Assembly: GCA_023053575.1 (NCBI GenBank)
Contig: JAKZAP010000019.1
Span: 3,410,001 to 3,474,000 of the forward strand
Direction: 5' to 3'
Length of the DNA stretch: 64,000 nt
Source: Branchinecta lynchi
Lineage: Eukaryota > Arthropoda > Branchiopoda > Anostraca > Branchinectidae
Within the stretch, counting starts at the first letter, position 1. The number at the start of each line of letters is the position of its first letter. The position numbers and the translations under genes were made by a program. Of the stretch, positions 43,080 through 52,700 are shown piece by piece. The notes under the pieces are model-generated. The model did not search any database. It was not told the origin of the DNA and worked only from the letters and a program-made list of their open reading frames with translations.

Positions 43080-43868
43080 TTTCAGAATAAAAGAACAAGT
43101 AGGATATCAAACTTGATTTTGATTAGGGTGGAGAAACGGACTGGGAAGGAAAAGTTTGGATATGCCAGAATTTCTTAATGGGAATGTTTGATTTTGTTGT
43201 TTTAGCTCAGTTTTTGTCTTGTTAATTTTTTTGTCCATGAAAAATGTAGCAGTTTCAGATATCGGTTTACGATAATCGAATTTCAAAATATCGATATTCC
43301 TAAATATCGCCAAACACTACTAGAAACCCGTTTTTTGTTCAATGAATTTCAAACTCGTTCTCCGTTGAGGATGTTACAAAAACGCCTATTGCGCCAATTT
43401 CAAACTGAGGGGTTAATAACTAAAAATCTGCATTTGCGTACGATTTCCAGGTGTGGAGGGGAGGGGGGGGGGGGAAGCTGACCCCGGCTTTCCAAGGAAG
43501 CTCAGAGCTATCCAGAAAAAAAAAACAGTTTCTCATCAGAACTGTGACATTTGGTTGCGTCATATGAGTTGACCATCATGAAAACTGAACACTTTTTAAT
43601 CTGAGATAATTACCCGTTGTCGAGTAACGAATGTCTTCAAGGCGCGTGTTTGAGACTGTGTGACTGGGTCAGTCGTGTGTCGTAACTACTCTGAACATGG
43701 GGAGAGACATAATTTTTGTAACATGGCGTCGAGTATTTTTTTTTTCCTGGATAGCACAGGCTCAGGGCCCCCTTGGGGGCGTGAGGGTCAGCAAACATTC
43801 AGTGCCTTTTGCATTCACCCACAGTTTGTTTATCTTGTAAAACGGTAAGAATTTGTTTTAATCTATGG

Positions 43869-44367
43869 TTAAAGGACCTGTCTTACCTATAGCAATAACA
43901 CAATCTACTTCCGCATTTCGTAGATAAATATTCTTTGAGCCCAAGCTGACTTTGAAACATTGTTTGAATAAACAATCTACTTCCATAATCACTTCATATT
44001 TTCTACACCCAGAGACCCCCATTTCGTACGGTTCATTCAACCCCCTCCAACAGAACCACGCTAATTTTCTCACTTGCCGTGTCTTGCTACCTTCGATGTG
44101 TATCACGCTGTCGACAGTTGTCTGCGAGAAGTTTTTCCATGAGAAAAACCGGCTGTAAATTGATTCCGTGTTTTCGCTGTAAGTTAACGGGCCTCGGAGA
44201 TCTGTTAAAAGTAACGTTTTCGCTGTAAGTTAACGGGCCTCGGAGATCTGATAAAAGTAACAGCCAAAACCGTGGATTATTTGTTGAAAGCACAGCCTAG
44301 TTTTAAAGTATTCAAATATTTTAAACTGCTGTAAGTTGAACAGTAAATAGTGCGAGGGGTCCTTTAA
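43869..44367 (+). mobile_element. TTAA MITE family A, copy 3, with a nested insertion
   Basis: TTAAAGGACCTGTC at the left and GGGGTCCTTTAA at the right. Interrupted at 43913-43984 by a minimal subfamily D element plus its target duplication; it also contains a tandem repeat of about 55 bp near 44160-44265. Confidence 0.65.
43900..43984. mobile_element. Minimal subfamily D copy (59 bp) with 13-bp target duplication
   Basis: ACAATCTACTTCC at 43900-43912 and 43972-43984 flanks just the two element ends; both ribozyme arms are deleted. It sits inside the TTAA MITE 43869-44367, so it inserted later. Confidence 0.65.
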
Positions 44368-44544
44368 TGTGGGTTATATAGAAAACCGTGATTTTCGTTC
44401 GTAATGAATGGTCAGCTTGGCTTCAAACCTTATAATGTGGGTTGAACCAAAGGCTATTCTGGTTCGTAAACCTGTAGAAGAGGACTGATTTTTATTCTTA
44501 TTTGATTATTTTAATGTCTATTTCATCCTTCTCTCCTCTTCTGT

Positions 44545-44815
44545 TTCAACTTTAAATATTCTTTGAGCCCAAGCTGACTTTGAAACATTTATTCAATCAA
44601 TGCTTACAACGGATACGTCAGCTACGATTCTTCGTCAGCGATATCTCGGCCCTTCTTGGCAAGGGTCCTCGTCAGGCTGTCAATCCTCTGGTTCAACTTT
44701 GGGGAAGGAAATGATTACAGGTTTGTTTCCTTCCCCGAAGTTGAACCAGAGGATTGACAGCCTGACGAGAACCCTTGCCAAGAAGGGCCGAAATATCGCT
44801 GACGAAGAATCGTCG
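44545..44815. mobile_element. Palindromic ribozyme element (subfamily D), right end truncated
   Basis: Same left end and inverted arms as the 21.5 kb copy; stops inside the right arm after the ribozyme 3' strand, so no target duplication is visible. Confidence 0.65.
44752..44811 (+). ncRNA. Hammerhead ribozyme motif, stem II weakened
   Basis: Core CTGACGA 44762-44768 and GAAA 44790-44793 are intact. Stem II begins GA instead of GG, breaking its second pair. The inverted partner at 44626-44685 has GAGA in place of GAAA, a core change expected to abolish cleavage. Confidence 0.5.
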
Positions 44816-45207
44816 TTCTACTAAAAACCTCTTATAGGAGAATGGGATAGAGAACGGGTTGTTTACAAAAAACGCGGCTAATAATCATCATGTTGCCGTT
44901 GAGAAGAAGCTAAATATCTGCTACAATATTTTTCTGACAAGTTGCTAAATCTGCAAGCAGTTCTTCCAATCGGGAGCGGGACTCTCCCAAATTAAGTAGG
45001 TCCCTCTTAAAAATAAGTATTTAGTAGGTAGAAGCTAGTATGAAATGTGGAAGAAAAATAAGTAGGTTCATTCAAAAAGGTAGAAGGGCACATTCCAAAG
45101 GCAATCTTGTGACCTTGTTTAAAGTCTCTTATGAATAAATATTCTTTGAGCCCAAGCTGACTTTGAAACATTTATTCAAACAATGTTTACACGGATACGT
45201 CAGCTCT

Positions 45208-45267
45208 GATTTTTCATCAGCGATATTTCGGCCCTTCTTGGCAAGGGTCCTCGTCAGGCTGTCAATC
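45208..45267 (-). ncRNA. Hammerhead ribozyme motif (type I), intact
   Basis: Minus strand: stem I GAUU and CAGC, core CUGACGA (complement of 45251-45257), stem II of 7 pairs with a bulged A, GAAA, then UAUC whose A-U-A-U stem III is self-complementary. Cleavage would follow the C, before GCUG, which closes stem I with CAGC; AAUC pairs with GAUU. A stem III this short normally works as a dimer. Confidence 0.65.
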
Positions 45268-45302
45268 TTCTTGTTCAACTTCGGGGAAGGAAACAAACCG
45301 AA

Positions 45303-45362
45303 GATTGACAGCCTGACGAGGACCCTTGCCAAGAAGGGCCGAAATATCGCTGATGAAAAATC
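45303..45362 (+). ncRNA. Hammerhead ribozyme motif (type I), intact
   Basis: Stem I: GATT 45303-45306 with AATC 45359-45362, and CAGC 45309-45312 with GCTG 45349-45352. Core CTGACGA 45313-45319. Stem II 45320-45340: seven pairs, bulged A at 45322, loop GCCAAG. GAAA 45341-45344. Palindromic stem III then C at 45348 as cleavage base. It is the inverted partner of the motif at 45208-45267. Confidence 0.65.
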
Positions 45363-45479
45363 AGAGCTGACGTATCCGTGTAAACATTGTTTGAATAAAT
45401 CTCTTATGAAGTCCGCTGTGTCGAATATGCTTGTCCGGTTTGGCACTTTGCTCTTACCCAAGGTGAAACTGATACAATA

Positions 45480-45945
45480 GAGCGAGTTCAGAAGAGATCG
45501 CTGCAAATTATCTATGGTGGTTCCCCCCTACCATACTCTTTTTACCTCAAAGAATTTAAAATTGAACCCCTTTCTTCCCGCCGCGGAAAACTATGCCGCA
45601 ACTTTGGCTCCTCCCTTCTCCAGCACCCCATGTACCGTTCATTCCTTCCCCCACCCTTTGTTCCTGTAAGATCTCGTCCCCCCCGAGAAGTGGCTGAATA
45701 GGTTCCCAAACTGACCCCAATCTACTGTAACACTATGCGCTACAGTAGAAGCTTTGTGCCTAGCTTCGTAAAGCAGTACAATGATCTTTAGCATTATCTG
45801 CCTTGTTATTTTTATTTTCTTTTAATTATGTGTTGACAACTTATTTTATCTCTGTTTATGACTACAAAAACATCGTATTTGGGCTCTGCCCACGAGAGAT
45901 ATGTTTTCTTTTATAATTAAATAAATTGAATTGAATTGAATTGAA
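45480..45945 (+). pseudogene. LINE 3' end with ATTGA tail
   Basis: Reads ETDTIERVQKRSLQIIYGG, a decayed RT C-terminus, and RYSRSFVPSFVKQYN after a stop. The tail at about 45922-45944 is tandem ATTGA. A different family from the other LINE ends here. Confidence 0.6.
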
Positions 45946-46325
45946 AGCCGAAACTCGCTTTTGTTGTCACAAGCTTTCTGCTTGAACAAACGTTCAAGAT
46001 TCGCAAAGCGCTTTGCGCCTGAAGGAATTGGAATTCAGACACAACTTTCATCCTATGGTACACCTCGAAAAATTTTCTATGGGAAAAACCGTTTGTTATT
46101 AGATGGTCAAAATTGGGCAAAAACAGAACATAGCCATATAGCTAAAATAGAGCTTCCATTATGGTTGCGTTTTCTCAAAAATGCCTAACTCTTACTGCAA
46201 TCTGTTAAAAATATCAGCAAATTCCTGGTCGATTCTGAATAGGTCCGGAAATTCTGGAATGTCAAAAAACCTGCGGGGATCCAAAAATCCTGACTTCAGC
46301 AAATTCCTGTAAAGTGGAAGCAACG

Positions 46326-46512
46326 CATGAGATGTGAAAAAAAAAAAAAAAATTACAGGTTGTGATTATTACAGGTTTGTTTCCTTCCCCGAAGTTGAAC
46401 CAGAGGATTGACAGCCTGACGAGGACCCTTGCCAAGAAGGGCCGAAATATCGCTGATGAAGGATCATAGCTGACGTATCCGTTGTAAACATTGTTTGAAT
46501 ACATGAGATGTG
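46326..46512. mobile_element. Single-arm subfamily D element with 11-bp target duplication
   Basis: CATGAGATGTG at 46326-46336 and 46502-46512. The left end is a run of about 18 A, followed by one arm with an intact hammerhead motif. Seen from the minus strand it ends in poly-T. Confidence 0.65.
46406..46465 (+). ncRNA. Hammerhead ribozyme motif (type I), intact
   Basis: Same layout as 45303-45362: core CTGACGA 46416-46422, GAAA 46444-46447, cleavage C at 46451. The outer stem I is GATT with GATC (one G-U pair). It is the only copy here without an inverted partner; its element starts with a run of A. Confidence 0.6.
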
Positions 46513-47518
46513 TGCTAGAAAACCATGAGATTTTCGGAGAGGCATGCGCACAGTGCTTCCATTTCTACTTATCTTGGCAGTAAAATGCTTATTTTTGGTC
46601 ATTTCTGCTTACCGTATTTTGGATCTACTTACCTACTTATTTCCTACTTTTTTTCCAGTCTCCTACTTATTGTCTCAATATTAAACCCTTTCATACCAAC
46701 GGTAACCATATGGCTACCGTTAGTTAATGATTTTTTTCTGCAGTATTTGTTCGACGTCTGAGCCAGCGCGATCTACCACGAGAAATTCCATGTTCCGATC
46801 TGTATCACTGATTTTTTTTACACTCCCCTAGATGCCATAGGGTTCGTAAATCTCTCGTCCGATTTTGAAAATGTCAAAATACGAAAAACCCATGTTTTAG
46901 ACTTTAATTAAAATGGTGGTGCAGGACAGTGCGATGATTTTCTATAGCTGGCTTTATAGCTCAATTCAAGAGCTATCGATTGACATAACTTCTGTTCCAA
47001 ACTTCCCAACTTCCGATCGGAGCCAGAGGACTACGTGAGGAAAGAGCCAAACATTGTTGTAAAATCCAGCGAGACAATAATTCTTTGCGGCGAAGCATGA
47101 AACAAGACCAGAAGTTTCGGTGGGATCCCAAACGGGAAATATTATTCGATCTTTTTTTTAGATAGATCGTTGTCCACTGAACAACACCCACTAAGTCCTA
47201 CTTCCCAGCTGAAAGCATATCAAGCAATCAGGCTTATTCGAAAAAATTTGTTTTGACTAGATTCCGACACATTTGTCGACATCAGAGTTTAATTTTAACT
47301 CATCGAAATTTTCGGTCTGGGCCGGACTCCAGTCAAACTACATGTCCGGCCAGAATTGGACTCAACAGATGTTGTTGACCCTTTATCAATTACGTTTGAC
47401 TTCAATAATTTGTTTCCTTCTATCAAATTTCCGGTTTTTGTTGGATTCCGGATGAGCTAATTGTTCGCGAGAAAATTCAGGTTCACACATAGATTCAGCT
47501 TGTATTCTTGCTTCTAAA
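46513..47518. other. Stretch with no recognised gene
   Basis: No gene or clear repeat seen; TCCGGCC/GGCCGGAC words near 47320-47350 resemble the 37 kb array core. Confidence 0.3.
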
Positions 47519-47625
47519 AGTAAGTAAGTAAGTAATTTATTTATAACCTGCCGTTTTCAGAAAGCGGAGTAAATGAAGAAAATAAATAAAACACATAAAC
47601 ATAGACAAAAAGACACTTAGTTTCG
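47519..47625 (-). mobile_element. LINE-type 3' end with TTAC tail, copy 2
   Basis: About 90 percent like 13107-13215 by eye, including GCCGTTTTCAGAAAGCGGAG and AAAAAGACACTTA. Confidence 0.5.
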
Positions 47626-47851
47626 GATATTCTGATAGTTTAACTTCAAAATAAACATAGCTCTTCCCAAAATTCCGCTTATTATCGGGCAGGAACATAA
47701 CCTCTAAATCAACGACGTTCTGTTCGACCAGCGCTTAACCTCTAATAATAAGATTTTCACTCTTACATAGTTTCAGTTTTCACCGGATTCCGGGCAGACT
47801 ACTTGTCCTGTGAAAAAGGAAATTCAAAAACAGATGTCCCTCAACTTTACT

Positions 47852-48274
47852 TTAAAGGACACCTGAAGGAAGAGTACTAAGTATCATCCTTATCTGTATG
47901 ACTTCCGTTAACATTCCCTGCTGAAAACCCAATCCAAATACGAAATAGTGTTTCCAAGCTATGATTTTTGCTCCATTTTGCATCTGTCCTTATTTCAGTA
48001 CCGAACACTTTTAGAAATGAACAAATGTCTCCAATCAACCTGGAATATTTTTTAACCAGTTAAGCCCAGCGTATATCTAGAAGAAACTTCAAGATTTGAA
48101 TGAATTGCGCTTTTTGTCTTGGAGTCTGCATGTGCAAAGTGCAAACCTCCAGAAACGAACATCCCTATTTTGAAAAGGTCACGCTCAGGAGAAAAATGCT
48201 CTCCGTGGCCATGTCTGTAAATGCATTCTCCATGGTGTGTTCAAGTATGGTTTCATTGTTCACGTGTCCTTTAA
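47852..48274 (+). mobile_element. TTAA MITE family B, copy 3
   Basis: Same inverted ends with small internal deletions. Confidence 0.7.
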
Positions 48275-48469
48275 CGATTTTTTATTCTGAATTCTGGGTG
48301 AGCTCTTTGTCCAGTGAGAACTCGACGTTCAGTTCTCAATTTAAACTGTCTCCTTGCGCCTAAATCAAATCGTACATCAGCTTGAAATTTTGTTGTTGTT
48401 TCATTCGTAATTAATAGCCATAGCCGATTGAGTGTTCATTTATTAAATAAATAAATATAACACCGGAAC

Positions 48470-48793
48470 AGGAACCTTTCCCCGAGTACTTAATTTGAGG
48501 AGTCCCTGTGTCTTTTTTTGTCACAGGAACTCAATCCCCGTATTCTCGTCCCCACGGACGGGGAATGCTCCAATTAGCATCACCATCATCAAAAAGGACT
48601 CCCTTTAAGATTCGGAGGGGAATCAAGTTTTGCTGGTCTTGGTGCAATGTAAAATTAATTAAAAACAATCCGAATAAACAAAACCAAAAACAAAATGGAT
48701 CCAGACTTTCCGTACGCGTGGAGTGACTCCTTCTAATCTGGCCCTTCCCCTTGATTCCCCGAAGAGTCCTCGGGGAACGGCGAGAACACGCCT
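48470..48793 (+). mobile_element. MITE family C, truncated copy
   Basis: Left end lost, right GAACGGCGAGAACACGCCT kept. Confidence 0.6.
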
Positions 48794-49061
48794 CTAGCTT
48801 GTGCGGAAGTGTCTGAACTAGCAAAAGCAGGACAGAGTGACGAACGGACAGGCAGCACGAACGCTGTTTAGCACTTTGTTTACACGGTTTGGAGCCAACA
48901 TACAATTTTGTTAGAAATCGTCTTTCTTGTACTGCCGCCACATTTTCTGTTAGTGCACTTCCTGCTGAGCAAAAACCGAACAACAACCTTCAGCCCAGGG
49001 AAGATAAACTGAATGGAAGCCTAATCTGATACATATCACCTAAAAAGATACGGCGTCAGTA

Positions 49062-49197
49062 TCTTACCGACGGGCCGCCGGCGCCGACCCCAACGGCGGC
49101 GCGCCGGCGTGCCGAAATGTTTCTGGCCGCGGCCCACTGAGTTATTTTCGGAGGCGCGCCGCCGACTTTCGGCGCGGCTTCGGGGACTATTCAGACA
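49062..49197. repeat. GC-rich palindromic block before PIN1
   Basis: GGGCCGCCGGCGCCGACC...GGCGCGGCTTCGGGGACTAT. Its last part also occurs at about 30285-30320, so it is a repeat rather than a CpG-type promoter. Confidence 0.5.
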
Positions 49198-49540
49198 CGG
49201 CTATTTCTTTGTGTGGTGTTTCTGTGGAGGATTTCATAAATAAAGTAAATATAGTCTTAAATAATTTAAATGCGGTTACAACTATAAGTATAGTGTAAAA
49301 AAGACAAACTTTATGGTTTTTAGTCAAATTGGCACAACCGAAGATCTCGGTGGGCGAACATTATTATCTGGTAAGTCTTTTAAACAAGTTGATTTGGTGA
49401 GGTATTTAGGTTTTTACCAAATTGTAACATGTCTCTGAAACGTCACAGCGATGTTATGGCATCAAAAGTTGCAAGAGGCCTTGGAATCATACGTCGGCTA
49501 AAGCCCTTTGTACCAGCTCGGGCGTCTCCTCGATGAGGGT
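49198..49540 (+). pseudogene. LINE reverse-transcriptase fragment upstream of PIN1
   Basis: Frame-broken pieces such as VEDFINKVNIVLNNLN, TLLSGKSFKQVDLVRYLGFY and VMASKVARGLGIIRRLKPFV match the region after the RT palm in CR1/L2-like LINEs. It ends about 140 bp before the PIN1 start codon, so it probably borders the promoter. Confidence 0.65.
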
Positions 49541-49679
49541 AAGGTGAGTGCCGTTTTTTTTTTCAAATTTGTTCGTTTAGTATTAAGATTCATCCGAAAG
49601 ACGTTTTAATTGGTTGAAGGTTACAGCTTCTCGAATTTGTTTGGATTTCGAACTTGTCAACAAATCCAAAAATTGGAAG

Positions 49680-49734
49680 ATGTCCGAAGAAAGACTTCCT
49701 CATGGCTGGGAAAAAAGAATGAGTCGCTCCTCAG
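49680..49734 (+). CDS. PIN1: PIN1 exon 1 (first half of WW domain)
   Basis: 18 codons plus one base, [18 protein letters not shown], then donor GTATGT. It splits the WW domain after its first strand and contains the first signature Trp. Confidence 0.93.
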
Positions 49735-52700
49735 GTATGTTGTTAAATATTAGTTGCGTTTTTGATCCGAGTTCTCCTCGCAATTCTCCTATTTCATGTT
49801 TTTGGACTATTCAGATGAAGTGAGTTCTCCTTTTCTTGCGTTTTGGTCGGAATCGAGAATGGGGAAAGCCTTGCTATTCTACATAATTGAGAAGTTGTTC
49901 CAGTGGTGAATTCTCGATTTTCCTCTCTGAGTCCTGCTCCCTGATTGGTCCACCACAGAGTGCTGACAGAGTGCAGGTGTTCAATCTGTGTTCAATATGC
50001 ATAAACACATACCGGGTTTGGGACGAGCTACCAAATTAATGTTTTCATCAAAAGCAAGAATAGAGAAGCCCAGAGGAGCAAAAATGGTAATTTGTATGAT
50101 AATCGAGAATTCAGAAGTGAGACGGACAACTGAGAATTCAGATCAAAAATGCAACTAGGCAATGTAAAATGTGCCATACAGAGAGTACAGTTGAAACGGT
50201 AATACAGTACCATGATGGTCTTACCATAGTGGGTAGGCCAGATTGTATTTGGGCCTGAAAAGAACTACAAAAGGAAAATTGAAAGTAAGCTGGCTGGTGA
50301 TGGCTGTTGTGGGTTGTTCATGGGTGCAAACTTAACAGATGATGATGATACAAATTTATAATAAAAGGGAAATAGCACAGCACAGAGGAAGAAAAAAATC
50401 ACATTCAATAATGGAGTAAATGCAAAAGATAAAACAAGAAAATGGACTAATGTTCAAAAAAAGCTCTTCCTAGATGGAATGCGGTGGAATGGTCAAGATC
50501 AAGAATGTGGAGGTCCTAGGCAATGGAAGATAACTTTGAAAAAATGTGCAGTTATGCAGCAATTCTTATAATGTCAAGGTAGGTAAAAAAGAAATCTGCA
50601 TATTTGAATTAAAAAGTCCTGATATATTTTAAATCTTTTTGTCTCAGAATGCCAAAAATTCTTGAAAGGTTGCAAACAGAAGGAGAACAGAAGCTATTAT
50701 AAAAGTTACTAAGGGCTTTTCTTTTGTACCTACCTCTGGTTGGAACTATTTTGCCATATATGACACAAATGGAATCCTGAACAACTGAAATACCGTAGTG
50801 CAGTCTAGTACACTAGCCCCTTTTCAGGCACGGTGCTAGACGTTCAAGCACTGTACCATGGATTTCATGTATGGTGCATGGATTTCAGTATACAGTGCAG
50901 ACATCAAAAACACAGTTTCTGTCATAACAACTGAGCACCAGCTCGGACAGGGCTGAAATTACTACCATGAATTAGAGAAATCAAAGACAATCCTTTATAT
51001 ATTTTTCACAACAAAAACAAAAGGGCTCTGCTGATGACAGATGTGAAAAACCTCATTTCCTTTTCTACATAGTCAAGGGTTTTGCATGCATAGTTGAGGC
51101 ACACTCAGCTTTTTCTACCTAGCAGCCAACCAGAATATTGACTCTTGGGGAATAGATAGGGAAAATACATGGAAAATAGATAGGGTGCTGTTAGGTTTTT
51201 CATCTCCATCATCATTAGAGCCCTTTTGTTTTTGTTGTGAAAAATATATAAAGGATGTCTTTGATTTCTCTAATTCATAGTAGTAATTTCAGCCCTGTCC
51301 GAGCCAGTGCTCAGTTGTGATGACAGAAACTCTGTTTTTTCAGTATGCACTGTATACTGAAATGCATGCACCATACATGAAATCCAAGGTACAGTGATTG
51401 AACGTCTAGCACCCATGCATGGTGCTAGACGTTTGAGCACCATGCCTGAAATGGGGCTAGTGTACTAGACTGCCATAGTGTTATCCCACTTTTTTTTTAG
51501 AGACCAAGTTATGATCATGTCAAGCCATTTTACTGTAGGAGAATTTGGGAGTTTCTTGTTTTGAAAAGAAAACAGGAATTTAGAAGGGCATTTAATAGAC
51601 ATTTAGAAAGTACCAGAAAGGCCAATGTGAGATAGACTCTGACATAGCGTTAATCTAGCTTTAGTTCAGCTCATTAATAGAATGTCGTCTGCATAAGCTA
51701 TATAATTAATACTTAGTTCTCCAAGGGAAAAAGGTTGGCAATACACCTGAGAGGCATTAACAGATGGCACTTTTGAAAACCGAGGTAGATAGAACTCTAC
51801 CCTGTGCTAACCTTTTGCTCACAGGAATGGGTTCCAAAACCACCCCTGACCATTTTGCCTTAACAGTTGCAATGTGGTACAGAACCTTAACACAGAAACA
51901 ATGAAAGCAATAATACCCTGGTGTAAAATAGAAAGTAGAGCCTGTGAATGTGCTACATTGTCAAAAGCTCCAGAAATTTCGATTGTACAAAGATGAACAG
52001 CTAATTTTCCAAGACTCCTCTCCTTCAGAATTGTTGTCAGGACAGTATGGGCATGGCTACAACTTTATTTAAAACCAAACTGGTAGTTGCCGAACTGGCA
52101 CTTGGAAGTAATTTATGTCACTATGTAGTATTAAATTTTTTTTTACTAAAGATGCAAAAGGCTGTAATTGAATGAACAAAAAATAATTGGACAGACAAAA
52201 GAACGATTTACCGATAGAGCCTTTGTCACCAGAAATGGAATTAAGAAAATGTGTTTGCTGGTGCTTTGTACTGAGGAACACGTCCTGATTTGATGGACAA
52301 GACCCCCCCCCCCCCCCCAATGCCTGCATAGTTTCGCCACTGGATGGCATGATACTATGAATGAATGAATAGTTTAATACCGAACTAGCCATATGAAATA
52401 CATGAACATTATAAAACCATACACTTTACATCATTCAATGTGTTCCTTTGTTGAGTTATTGCACATTTTCAAAATTGGCAAATCTTACTTATTTTAGCTT
52501 TATTTCTCATGTCAAGAACATCGTGAAACTTAAAATTATACCCATTAAGAAAAGAGTATGAAGCGTGGAGAACAGCAACATACTGGTTTCTTATGTGATG
52601 GATCAAAAGGATTCATAAGAATATGTTCTAGGTCAATCGTACTACCTCAACACCTACACTAAGGAATCACAGTGGGATACCCCAACCAAAGCAGCAAGCC

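Larger units (their letters stand above)
45125..45410. mobile_element. Palindromic ribozyme element (subfamily D) with 11-bp target duplication
   Basis: TCTCTTATGAA at 45125-45135 and 45400-45410. Two intact, inverted hammerhead motifs separated by about 35 bp. The best-preserved copy in the window. Confidence 0.75.
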
